Source: Candidatus Heimdallarchaeota archaeon (GTDB lineage Archaea; Asgardarchaeota; Heimdallarchaeia; Hodarchaeales; LC-3). From it: a DNA stretch of 10,305 bases. Position 1 is the stretch's first letter. Each line of letters begins with the position of its first letter. The notes beneath the pieces were generated by a model. It was not told the DNA's origin. It worked only from the letters and a program-made list of their open reading frames with translations, and did not search any database. Positions 1-6,970 of the stretch are shown one piece after another. The translations under genes and the position numbers were made by a program. Location: NCBI GenBank assembly GCA_027364495.1, contig DAHXPE010000456.1, positions 1 to 10,305 on the forward strand, written 5' to 3'.

Positions 1-95
1 AAAAGCGGAAATAACATCTCTTGAACCCAAAAAACTTAAAAATTTAATGAAATTCACAAAAGTCATTTCATTAGATAAAATAGTCAATTTAAAGT
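1..95. repeat. Left terminal inverted-repeat arm (copy of 440-534)
   Basis: The first 95 bases are the reverse complement of 440-534, with two mismatches that I can see (position 39 against 496, and position 91 against 444). The 344 bases between the arms are unique. The arm therefore duplicates, in inverted orientation, part of the coding sequence of the SWIM-domain gene. Because it starts at base 1 and a similar arm closes the other end of the window, I read it as a fold-back chimera or assembly-graph end rather than a biological element. The stop codon of the SWIM gene lies inside it. Confidence 0.93.
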
Positions 96-2222
96 AAAGG
101 GAATTGAAACTTCTTTTACATGAAAAGATTGTTTTTGTAAATAGGATATTATTTTTTGTCTCCTATCGCTGTGCACGCATATTATAGTTGGGCTTAAACG
201 AATTATTGAAATGTCTTTGAACAGTTTACTTTTTAAAACTGCATCTATCAAAGCAGGTTCAGGAACAGTTATAATAGATCCATCAATAACTTGGATTGAA
301 CCATATTGTTTACCCCATGATCTTATGGTTAATTCCACATTTGAAGGAATTTCATTTGAACATAATTTTGTTAAATAACCAACAAATTCTTCAATCGATT
401 TATTTTCATCTAAATATTTCCAGATTCCTTCTTTGTATAACTTCAAATTGACTATTTTATCTAATGAAATGACTTTTGTGAATTTCATTAAATTTCTAAG
501 TTTTTTGGGTTCAAGAGATGTTATTTCCGCTTTTAACGTAAAATCAGGCATGCAAATAAATTTATTTTTGTACACTGGTTTGGTTTTATTTGTCTTAATA
601 GGAGGTGGAAAAATAAATTTGTAGCCAAATACCTTGCTTTCTTGATTTTTTAAATAATTTAACACTCCTAAAGAATAAAAGTCTATAAGCAATATCCAAT
701 CCAAACTTAAACGAATATCAGAAGCTTGAGAATTGAAAAGTCCCTTAAAATAGATTTTTTGATCAATTTGATTTTCAGAGGAACTAATTTTTAATTTATC
801 AAAATTGACCACGTAATTATACTGCTTACTAACATTATCTACAACATTTTTGTAAAAGTCAAAAAGTATTTCTGCTTTGAAAAGTAAAGCTGAGTTATTC
901 TCTTTATCGAGTCTTTTAGGATCAAGAAAATAGGATAAAAGATAATGTGTTAAATAATAATAATCATTTAAAGAATAACTTACAGAAAAAATTTTTTGAC
1001 TCTTAACGTGATTTAAATAAGAATTTTGTAAATAATTCATTTGTTCTGATTCAGTTAAACCCAAAAAGGAACAATAAGAATCCTCTATTTCGACTTTGGT
1101 TGCAAAAAATTTTACGAATCCAGAAACAAATATCAATGTGATCGTGAATTCTAGTAATTTTGGAAAATATTCTTCTGGAATTTCTTTAGGAACAAATTGG
1201 TAAAGGTCTTTTTTGAAAAGTTTTTCAAATTTTGCAATGAACATATTATTTTGGGTTAAAATTTTATTTTCATCAACTAAAATTGATATCAACCTTATGA
1301 CTAGCATTGGTAAAAAAGTTGGACAAGTCTTCTCCTCTGCTACCTTAATATCAAATGTTAAAATATCTCCCTCTTTATAATTTTTTAACCGTAAAAATAA
1401 CCCTTCAGACTGATTTTCTATAAATTGAACAAAATCCTTGTTTACAATACCCAGTGCTTGTTTGTTTGACTCCACCATTTTTAAATTGATTCTTTTTTCT
1501 GTAAATAAATCCATTGGTTTTTTATTTGTAAATTCATTAATAAACATTTTAAAAGTCTTTTCAATAAGATCATTATTAAAATAATGGTCTGAATACAATA
1601 AAAAATAAGTTATTATTTTGTAATCATTTAGACTTTCAAAATATTTCTTAAAATCAGCAACTGATTGAGCATATTTCTTGGATTGGGATTTTTTTCTACC
1701 TTTTAATTTAAATTGAAATCGTAAACCAATTTGATTACTATCTACTATAGAGGAATAAGGGCCAGAACGATTATTGAAATTAGCATCAAAAAGTTTTTTT
1801 ATAGAATCTAAAGATTCTAAATCATAATCATTCTCGTCTAATTCATCGTCATCATCATCAAAAATGTCAGATTCATCATCATCATCATCATCATCATCAC
1901 CGAAATACTCATCTAAATATAAAATAAACGCAATTTGATGATAACATAAATCGGGATTGAAGGGAAACTTGTTAGCAATTAAAGATGTAGAAACACCAGG
2001 TCGACAGGAACATTTAGTAATTAAAGATTCCTTTTTAATTTCTGCTGAGGTTATTATAATATTGGACCTTTCTTGAATCTCACATTCAAGAGTATTGTTT
2101 TTGATCTGATAAACATCGATAATATCATCATTTTCTAATATTTCCTCCGCTTTTGATAACTTAGTCTTTGGAAAAACTGCTTTCAATTCATCTAAACCAT
2201 TACTTATCATGATGCTAATCAC
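84..2222 (-). CDS. SWIM zinc-finger protein with C-terminal XPB/Ssl2-like accessory domain
   Basis: Probable DNA-binding partner of the XPB helicase encoded just upstream. A SWIM motif (CxC-x19-CxH) is formed by C71, C73, C93 and H95. It is followed by a very acidic stretch (about 109-133) made largely of Asp runs. The middle, about 150-560, is not recognised. The last ~120 residues (about 590-707) resemble the helicase-associated domain found at the N-terminus of XPB and in the actinobacterial protein encoded beside XPB (Pfam family Helicase_C_3, recalled, not searched). The GTG at 2222 abuts the helicase stop with no gap. An ATG four codons later (2210) is an equally good start. The final residues (Thr-Leu-Asn) and the stop are encoded by the inverted arm at 1-95, so the true C-terminus is unknown. 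Nucleic-acid binding is inferred from the SWIM family; an enzymatic role is not supported. Confidence 0.85.
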   Translation of the reverse strand: MISIMISNGLDELKAVFPKTKLSKAEEILENDDIIDVYQIKNNTLECEIQERSNIIITSAEIKKESLITKCSCRPGVSTSLIANKFPFNPDLCYHQIAFILYLDEYFGDDDDDDDDESDIFDDDDDELDENDYDLESLDSIKKLFDANFNNRSGPYSSIVDSNQIGLRFQFKLKGRKKSQSKKYAQSVADFKKYFESLNDYKIITYFLLYSDHYFNNDLIEKTFKMFINEFTNKKPMDLFTEKRINLKMVESNKQALGIVNKDFVQFIENQSEGLFLRLKNYKEGDILTFDIKVAEEKTCPTFLPMLVIRLISILVDENKILTQNNMFIAKFEKLFKKDLYQFVPKEIPEEYFPKLLEFTITLIFVSGFVKFFATKVEIEDSYCSFLGLTESEQMNYLQNSYLNHVKSQKIFSVSYSLNDYYYLTHYLLSYFLDPKRLDKENNSALLFKAEILFDFYKNVVDNVSKQYNYVVNFDKLKISSSENQIDQKIYFKGLFNSQASDIRLSLDWILLIDFYSLGVLNYLKNQESKVFGYKFIFPPPIKTNKTKPVYKNKFICMPDFTLKAEITSLEPKKLRNLMKFTKVISLDKIVNLKLYKEGIWKYLDENKSIEEFVGYLTKLCSNEIPSNVELTIRSWGKQYGSIQVIDGSIITVPEPALIDAVLKSKLFKDISIIRLSPTIICVHSDRRQKIISYLQKQSFHVKEVSIPFTLN
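440..534. repeat. Internal partner of the left inverted repeat
   Basis: This is the internal copy of the inverted repeat whose other arm is 1-95. It lies inside the SWIM-protein coding region (minus strand) and encodes the start of its C-terminal XPB-like domain. It reads as normal coding sequence, so it is the original and 1-95 is the derived copy. Confidence 0.9.
1873..1900. repeat. TCA trinucleotide tract (poly-Asp coding)
   Basis: About nine TCA units in a row on the plus strand read as GAT codons on the minus strand and encode the Asp run after the SWIM motif. A second, shorter impure tract lies at about 1844-1860. Such tracts are prone to slippage, so the length of the acidic linker may vary between strains. 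Confidence 0.85.
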
Positions 2223-3983
2223 TTAGGTAAATTCCTCTTGAATTAAATAATTATATCCCTGTTCAACCAGGAATAATTGTCTATGGCTAGCGTATTCAGC
2301 ATCAATACTTTCTTTCGTAACTAATGTATAAAAAAAAGATTCTTTTTGATATTCTGGATTAGGGCGTAATATTCTGCCTAATCGTTGAGCTTCTTCCTGT
2401 CTTGAACCAAAAGTACCAGATAATTGAATTAAAACATTTGCTTTGGGAAGATTAACAGCGTAGTTAGCAACTTTACTGACAATTAAACATGAAATTTCTC
2501 CGGATTCAAATTTATTGTATAATTCAATTCTTTTCGAAGTCGGAGTTTTCCCAGAGATGACAGGTAAAGAATTCAACCGTTTAGAAATAGTAACTAATTG
2601 ATCAATGTATTGAGCTATTATAAGAACAGAATCATTTCTATGATTTTCTAACAATTTGTCTAGAATATCTAATTTTTTAGGATTTTCGGCAGAAACACGA
2701 TATTTTATCCTTTTAGGAGCTTCTAAATATTTTAATTTTTGATCTTGATCAAATGGAACCCGAATTTCCTTACAGTATGCTTTTGCTATCCATCCTTGTT
2801 GTTCTAAAATTGTCCAAGGAACAGTATAGCGTAGAGGACCTATTAAGCTGAAAACATCATTTTCACGACCATCTTCGCGAATAAGTGTAGCAGTAAGACC
2901 CAGTCGTCTGATGCTTTGTAAATTAGCAGTAATTCGAAATATCGGAGCAGGTAAAAGATGCACTTCATCATAAATAATGAGACCCCAGGGTATTTCATTG
3001 AAAATATTAAAATGAGGAAAATCGTACTGATCATTATCTGAAACAATTTCTTGACCATTTAAATCAGAATCACTCTCAGAATCATCCATAGCTTTTTCTT
3101 TTTTATGATATGTAAGCATTTGATAAGTAGTCAGAGTAAGATGTTTAATTTCTTTCCTATCACTTGAATATTCACCAATAATGGATTTATCAATAGAAGT
3201 TTTTTCTAATAATTCATTAATCCATTGTTTTACAGATACTGAATTAGAACAAATTATCAGACAGGCTTGTTTAATTTTAGCAATTACACCTAATCCAATA
3301 ATGGTTTTTCCTGAGCCACAGGGTAACAAAATAGTTCCAGAACCTCCATCTGGACTACCATCTTGATAAAAACTATCAATAGCCTCACGTTGGTAAGTCC
3401 GTAAAGAAAAAGGTTTTTCATCTCGAGAATCATTAAGACCCTTCAATTCTATTTCGATTGCCGATCCTTCTGTATACCCAGCATTATCTTTAATCGGAAA
3501 ACCAAGATTAACAAGATGTTGTTTAAGTGAACCTCTAAGAGAATATGGAATAAAAGCATATTCGTTGTTGATAAACTCAATATTCTGCGTTTTAAAAAAA
3601 GAATCATTTTTCAAATATTCTAATATAGTACTATCGGAGATTCTGAAAATAAGGTTATTTGAATGTATATTCTTTTCTAAGACACAAGATCCATAAGAAT
3701 TAATAGTTGTCTGAATTTCAAACTGTATAGAAGCTGGTACAGGGAATTTACTGTATTTATTAAGTAAATCTATAATTTCATAAGATTTTTTACCAATACT
3801 AGCAGCATTCCATAGTGAAAGTTTAGTAATTAGATAGGTATGATAATATTCTGGAGTTTTTACTAATTCAGCGAAGGAAGTCAATTCTTTTCGCAGATCA
3901 GGATAGAATTCACTATTAGATTCAACAAGGATAGTTTTGTCGCTCTGCACAACTAGTATCTTATGATTTTCCATTACTATCAC
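2223..3983 (-). CDS. XPB/Ssl2-family SF2 DNA helicase
   Basis: ATP-dependent 3'-5' DNA helicase/translocase of the XPB (Ssl2, Rad25, ERCC3) family, implicated in nucleotide excision repair and promoter opening. Residues about 8-165 form the long-form N-terminal domain typical of bacterial and eukaryotic XPB. Then come LRTYQ (194-198), Walker A LPCGSGKT (220-227), DEVH (339-342), TAT (364-366), the XPB-specific RED motif (369-371), and motif VI QEEAQRLGRILRP (529-541). The C-terminus (DAEYASHRQLFLVEQGYNYL) is characteristic. All catalytic residues are present and the length of 586 fits the family. An acidic, low-complexity insertion (about 294-327) sits just before the DEVH strand. Start: GTG at 3983 or ATG at 3974; I slightly prefer the ATG. 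The SWIM-protein gene follows without a gap, so the two are co-transcribed. No Bax1-type nuclease gene is seen in the window. Confidence 0.96.
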   Translation of the reverse strand: MIVMENHKILVVQSDKTILVESNSEFYPDLRKELTSFAELVKTPEYYHTYLITKLSLWNAASIGKKSYEIIDLLNKYSKFPVPASIQFEIQTTINSYGSCVLEKNIHSNNLIFRISDSTILEYLKNDSFFKTQNIEFINNEYAFIPYSLRGSLKQHLVNLGFPIKDNAGYTEGSAIEIELKGLNDSRDEKPFSLRTYQREAIDSFYQDGSPDGGSGTILLPCGSGKTIIGLGVIAKIKQACLIICSNSVSVKQWINELLEKTSIDKSIIGEYSSDRKEIKHLTLTTYQMLTYHKKEKAMDDSESDSDLNGQEIVSDNDQYDFPHFNIFNEIPWGLIIYDEVHLLPAPIFRITANLQSIRRLGLTATLIREDGRENDVFSLIGPLRYTVPWTILEQQGWIAKAYCKEIRVPFDQDQKLKYLEAPKRIKYRVSAENPKKLDILDKLLENHRNDSVLIIAQYIDQLVTISKRLNSLPVISGKTPTSKRIELYNKFESGEISCLIVSKVANYAVNLPKANVLIQLSGTFGSRQEEAQRLGRILRPNPEYQKESFFYTLVTKESIDAEYASHRQLFLVEQGYNYLIQEEFT

Positions 3984-4014
3984 ATTCGGATAATAAAAAA
4001 ACTAATTAATTTAA

Positions 4015-4024
4015 GAATATATCC
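4015..4024 (-). promoter_or_regulatory. TATA-like promoter for the helicase unit
   Basis: On the minus strand this reads GGATATATTC, centred about 45 bases before the ATG at 3974. Archaeal transcription would begin about 25 bases downstream, near 3993, giving a short leader. A CGGATA/TATCCG inverted pair (3987-3992 and 4020-4025) brackets the region from the box to the predicted start site. The call rests on consensus only; the region is very AT-rich, so chance matches are common. Confidence 0.35.
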
Positions 4025-4151
4025 GATTAAATTTTTCATACTTAAAAAGAAGTAAAAATTCAAATTTAAATCAATTTCGATATGTTAAGATATAATTTAA
4101 AATACTTGTATTACTGAAGTAGTTCATAATTTATTTTTGTGTTTACTACAA

Positions 4152-4163
4152 ACTCAACTTCAT
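4152..4163. repeat. Candidate left IS inverted repeat
   Basis: ACTCAACTTCAT is matched exactly, in inverted orientation, by 6237-6248. It is preceded by ACAA, which also follows the right copy. The match does not extend beyond 12 bases. Confidence 0.4.
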
Positions 4164-4395
4164 ATTAACAATTGTTAAGAAAGATCAAATTAAGATTTAT
4201 TTTTCTCTTTTTGTATTAATTTGACTTAGTTATAAATTTAGTTAATATTTTTGTTTCAAATTGCTAGTTCATATTTCTGGGCTTGATCATTTCTAATTTG
4301 GAATAGAAATAATCTAAGTTAATATTCTAGACCGATAAAATTAATGAAAATTAAAATTATTAAAAGAATAATAAAAACCTTTAAAAATATCTCTA

Positions 4396-4409
4396 ACTAT
4401 AATATATTA
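4396..4409 (+). promoter_or_regulatory. TATA-like box upstream of the transposase
   Basis: ACTATAATATATTA is centred about 25 bases before the ATG at 4428. That is the archaeal spacing for a transcript starting at or next to that ATG. It supports 4428, not 4587, as the original start of the transposase gene. Consensus match only. Confidence 0.35.
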
Positions 4410-4427
4410 AAACAATAGGTTACATAA

Positions 4428-4586
4428 ATGTCTGCTACTGGTTATAAATTTACAATTAAGGTGATTGATATTCAACAGTATCTCTATTAGCAATTTGCAA
4501 AACATGATAAAAAGGCAGGTAAATCAAAAACAAGGTCATTTTCTTTAGGAAACATAAAAAATATTAATTTAATAATTACAGAAATT
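4428..4586 (+). other. Upstream in-frame extension of the transposase, interrupted by TAG
   Basis: An ATG at 4428 opens a frame that runs into the transposase ORF without a shift. The only interruption is a TAG at 4488-4490 (codon 21). The 53 codons look like a normal transposase N-terminus: a charged segment and then SKTRSFSLGNIKNI, the place where relatives of this family have a conserved Arg/Ser-rich beta segment. AGGT lies eight bases before the ATG, and a TATA-like box lies about 25 bases upstream. Without this segment the ORF begins at an internal Met with no ribosome site. The TAG is most simply a nonsense mutation (a Gln CAG would differ by one base); readthrough or pyrrolysine decoding is possible but unproven. 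Confidence 0.6.
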
Positions 4587-5999
4587 ATGTCAAGATCTGA
4601 ATCATTGTTTATTGGTGAATATGTACTCTACAAATTAGCACAGCAACTCACATTAGACGTTCAATTAAAAAAAGGATTACAGACAAGTGGAGTGCCTACA
4701 AATTTGGTTAATTATTTTTATTTTCTTATAAACATGCGTATAGTAAGACCATTTAGCAAAAATGGTTTAGCCAGATATTATACGCACTCATATTTTAAAA
4801 TCTTAGAAAAAGAACCTCATGTCAACAAGTTTTATGAGTCCATGGCTCTAATCGTCAATCACGAGAAAGTTTTTAGCCAATTATCGCAGTTTTTGGTAAA
4901 AAAATTGAATTATTCTCTCGAGAATATGTATTACGATACCACAACCATTCATTTTTTCTCAAAAATTGATGATTTACGAAAAAAAGGATATAGTAAGACT
5001 GGTCCACGTGGTGCACCTCTTGTGAAATTAGCTTTAACGTGTACTGAGGAGTATTTGCCTGTGTCTTACTCAGTTCATCCTGGTAATATTCCAGACGTTG
5101 ATTGTTTTAAAGCATATCTTGCTAATAACTCGGATGACCTTATGAAAGGTAATAAGATCTTATTTTTTGATGCAGGTTGTTATTCATTTGATATTATCAC
5201 TGATCTAGACCAAAAGGGACTACTCTATGTGGCTAGTGCTGATATTACCTCATATTCTTTAAAAGGTCCTGTACTGAAACTGACAATCAATGAACAAGAG
5301 TGGCAAGTTCAAGAAGCATTATTTAAGAACCATCGTGTTATTACTGGATATAATACGAATCATCACTTGAAAGCTAGGCAAAAAATTGATAATAATATTA
5401 CACGAGTAAAAGAATATGTAACAAAAGTCGAGGGGAGGGACCAAAAGAGTAAACTTAATAAAATAGAAAGTCTCATTAGCTCTTTAAAGCTCAAAAAGGT
5501 TCTCACTGTTCTAGATAAAAAAGATTCCTTTGAAATTGAGGTACATGAAGACAAATTAGAAAAAAAGAAAGAACAAGCGAAATTATTGGTACTGATGACC
5601 AATCGTGAAGGAAACACAGAATTTATTCTTTCCGAATATCTTCGTCGGGGGGAAGTGGAGAGAGCATATCATTATATTAAATCTCCTTTAGAGGTACAAC
5701 CAGTCAATCATGAGAAAAATAGTCGAATTCACACTCATATTTTTCTAGTTATGATGGGATATCTTCATCTGACTGCTCTTCGTTTATACTTGAAACAGCA
5801 ATACCAAATTCACCTCACACTTGACCAGCTCATTGAGGATTTGCGATTTGCGACCTGCTTAGCATTAGAACCTAAAACGGACATAATTATGACATATACT
5901 GGTAAACAGGTTTCTTGGATCAATACACTCATTAATGATTGGAATTTACCATTTTTAAAGAAAGATAATGACATATTCAACTTAGAAAAGGGCAATTAA
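4587..5999 (+). CDS. IS1634-like transposase (IS4 superfamily DDE)
   Basis: DDE transposase that catalyses cut-and-paste movement of its insertion sequence. The catalytic triad is visible: D117 (in YYDTTT), D195 (in LFFDAG) and E358. E358 lies in the exact IS4-superfamily Y-x2-R-x3-E-x6-K signature (Y351, R354, E358, K365), followed by PLEVQPVNH and a hydrophobic helix. The segment RKKGYSKTGPRGAPLVKLAL after the first Asp and the HPGN motif (164-167) are typical of IS1634-like members. The charged helical insertion at about 260-330 is the usual one before the Glu strand. No residue of the triad is lost, so the core is intact. The ATG at 4587 is probably not the original start, because coding-like sequence continues 53 codons upstream past a TAG. 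The element may therefore be inactive or depend on readthrough. Confidence 0.93.
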   Translation: MSRSESLFIGEYVLYKLAQQLTLDVQLKKGLQTSGVPTNLVNYFYFLINMRIVRPFSKNGLARYYTHSYFKILEKEPHVNKFYESMALIVNHEKVFSQLSQFLVKKLNYSLENMYYDTTTIHFFSKIDDLRKKGYSKTGPRGAPLVKLALTCTEEYLPVSYSVHPGNIPDVDCFKAYLANNSDDLMKGNKILFFDAGCYSFDIITDLDQKGLLYVASADITSYSLKGPVLKLTINEQEWQVQEALFKNHRVITGYNTNHHLKARQKIDNNITRVKEYVTKVEGRDQKSKLNKIESLISSLKLKKVLTVLDKKDSFEIEVHEDKLEKKKEQAKLLVLMTNREGNTEFILSEYLRRGEVERAYHYIKSPLEVQPVNHEKNSRIHTHIFLVMMGYLHLTALRLYLKQQYQIHLTLDQLIEDLRFATCLALEPKTDIIMTYTGKQVSWINTLINDWNLPFLKKDNDIFNLEKGN

Positions 6000-6095
6000 A
6001 TGATGTGTCTATATAAAATCAATAGTTTACCCTCTAATTTCTCATTGGAAGAAGTAGATGGGTTAGGAGAAAACAACTTAACTAAGAAAAATTAA
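6000..6095 (+). other. 31-codon in-frame ORF directly after the transposase stop
   Basis: The transposase TAA (5997-5999) is followed at once by ATG-ATG in the same frame and 31 sense codons, ending at TAA 6093-6095. Translation begins MMCLYKINSLPSNF and is rich in Leu, Glu and Asn. It resembles nothing I know. It could be a former C-terminal tail of the transposase, a small separate peptide, or chance. Confidence 0.25.
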
Positions 6096-6180
6096 TCTTA
6101 TTTAGTTTAGTATGGCAAAGTACGCTGGTATAAGTTTGATTCAAAAACAAATATACATCAATTACTAATACCATGTACAT

Positions 6181-6204
6181 TTTGATTCATATGCTAGAAT
6201 CAAA
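6181..6204. repeat. Perfect 8-bp hairpin TTTGATTC/GAATCAAA
   Basis: TTTGATTC (6181-6188) and GAATCAAA (6197-6204) pair perfectly around an eight-base loop. A third copy of TTTGATTCA lies at 6135-6143. The structure lies inside the candidate right end of the insertion sequence. It could be a transposase-binding or transcript-ending structure. No T-run follows, so a classical intrinsic terminator is unlikely. Confidence 0.5.
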
Positions 6205-6236
6205 GATCCTTTCTGGTCAGAAAATTTTCAACTAGA

Positions 6237-6248
6237 ATGAAGTTGAGT
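6237..6248. repeat. Candidate right IS inverted repeat
   Basis: ATGAAGTTGAGT is the exact reverse complement of 4152-4163 and is followed by ACAA, matching the tetranucleotide before the left copy. Confidence 0.4.
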
Positions 6249-6455
6249 ACAAAATGAATTTTAATAGAAAAACAGGTTGATATTGAATAAAAGAACTTTA
6301 TCATTGAGACTTTAATTCTGAATGAAGGAATGGGTTTACTATATCCTTTAAAGACTTTTTATGATAAAAAAAATCTCAAAAATCAATCCGAACAAGGAAA
6401 ACAAAAAAATTTGCCTTAACATTTTTATTAAGTCATTATTATTAAGAAGTAGTTA

Positions 6456-6617
6456 TTAATTCAAAAAAATAATTGCTATATCGATATCACTTGTGAAATT
6501 ATCATTTTTAGAAGCTGTTGAGCCAAAAAAAATAACTCCTTTAACTGATATTATTGTTTTTAATTCAAAAACACATTCATTTAGAGATTTTTCTCTTTAT
6601 TTATAAATTGAGATCAT
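6456..6617 (-). pseudogene. Remnant of a minimal nucleotidyltransferase (MNT-type) gene
   Basis: On the minus strand an ATG at 6617 begins a frame that reads six codons, meets a TAA (6597-6599), and then continues for 46 codons to two stops beginning at 6456. The 46 codons contain GSTASKNDNFTSDIDIAI. This is the exact GSxA(R)(G)x5SDID spacing of the MNT/DNA-polymerase-beta-like nucleotidyltransferase fold, preceded by a hydrophobic strand (GVIFF) as expected. The Arg and Gly after GSxA are replaced by Ser and Lys. The rest of the domain, including the third catalytic Asp, is not found, so the gene is truncated and broken. Intact relatives usually act as the antitoxin of HEPN toxins by AMPylation or as mobile accessory enzymes. 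No HEPN partner is recognisable. A preceding minus-strand frame ends in TAATG overlapping the ATG, hinting at a former operon. Confidence 0.75.
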
Positions 6618-6913
6618 TACATTTGTACTGTCCCTGTAAAACCCATAGGTTAAGTGGTTTCTTCAAGTAATTTGATTACAAATCCAAATGGTTTTCTGTA
6701 TTTTAGAAGATTATTAGATTAAAATCAACAGTGTCAAGTATATTAATTCAATTTGCGATTCACAAGTAAGCCTCAATTTAAAATAAAATGACAAAATTTT
6801 CTTTTGCACTATTTATATTCCTCACTTAACAGGATATTTAGTAAATTAATTTAAATCGGCTTGAATTTTAATTTGGTGTATTTTTTTTTATTTTTAGCAA
6901 AAATTATTATTAT

Positions 6914-6951
6914 TAACGACAAAATTTCTTAATCTTATAAAAATAACGACA
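6914..6951 (+). promoter_or_regulatory. Paired TAACGACA direct repeats before the Hsp70 promoter
   Basis: TAACGACA occurs at 6914-6921 and 6944-6951, exactly 30 bases apart (close to three helical turns) and just upstream of the TATA-like box. The motif is GC-richer than its surroundings. It could be an operator for a regulator of the chaperone operon. No known archaeal heat-shock site is recognised, so this is inference from position and spacing. Confidence 0.3.
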
Positions 6952-6956
6952 TTTTA

Positions 6957-6970
6957 AATTATATATTTTA
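6957..6970 (+). promoter_or_regulatory. TATA-like box for the chaperone operon
   Basis: AATTATATATTTTA is the best TATA match before the Hsp70 gene. Transcription would start near 6990 and leave a leader of about 90 bases. A weaker box (CTTATAGATT, about 6990-6999) would give a shorter leader. There is no Shine-Dalgarno sequence before the Hsp70 start. Confidence 0.35.

Larger units (their letters stand above)
3984..4427. other. AT-rich intergenic region between divergent units
   Basis: This stretch separates the minus-strand helicase unit from the plus-strand transposase. It holds the candidate helicase promoter, a possible left end of the insertion sequence (12-base inverted repeat at 4152-4163), and a TATA-like box close to the transposase start. 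All frames are broken by frequent stops and I see no recognisable coding remnant. Confidence 0.6.
4152..6248 (+). mobile_element. Putative IS1634-like (IS4 superfamily) insertion sequence
   Basis: The element is defined by its transposase gene. Candidate ends are ACTCAACTTCAT at 4152-4163 and its exact reverse complement at 6237-6248, a 12-base inverted pair. It is flanked by the direct tetranucleotide ACAA (4148-4151 and 6249-6252), which could be a target duplication. This would give an element of about 2.1 kb, slightly long for the family, with about 275 and 240 noncoding bases at the sides. The transposase is certain to be IS-derived; the exact ends are tentative, because a 12-base match in AT-rich DNA can arise by chance. 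Confidence 0.45.
6096..6455. other. Noncoding, partly decayed stretch after the transposase
   Basis: No continuous frame is visible. The stretch contains the hairpin at 6181-6204, the candidate right IS end at 6237-6248, and, on the minus strand, broken coding-like fragments around 6300-6450 with no family match. These may be the ruined 3' half of the nucleotidyltransferase gene, whose recognisable part ends at 6456. Confidence 0.5.

Noticed and set aside
433..624. 63-codon plus-strand ORF
   Set aside because: It is antisense to the SWIM-protein gene, which has clear domains; no family match and no translation signal.
1844..1900. TCA repeats as a CRISPR-like or regulatory array
   Set aside because: They are in-frame Asp codons in the acidic linker of the SWIM protein and have no spacers.
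2843..3058. 71-codon minus-strand ORF
   Set aside because: It lies within the XPB gene in another frame over the DEVH region, whose true frame is certain.
5363..5617. 84-codon minus-strand ORF
   Set aside because: Antisense to the transposase insertion domain; Ser/Phe/Leu-rich composition is what antisense of Lys/Glu-rich coding gives.
4413..6030. Near-direct repeat CAATAGGTTAC / CAATAGTTTAC around the transposase ORF as target duplication
   Set aside because: One mismatch, and no inverted termini lie just inside these copies; the ACTCAACTTCAT pair explains the element better.
6361..6459. Plus-strand 32-codon ORF beginning MIKKISKINPNK
   Set aside because: No ribosome site, no family match, Lys/Asn-rich as expected from random AT-rich DNA, and next to the decayed minus-strand gene.
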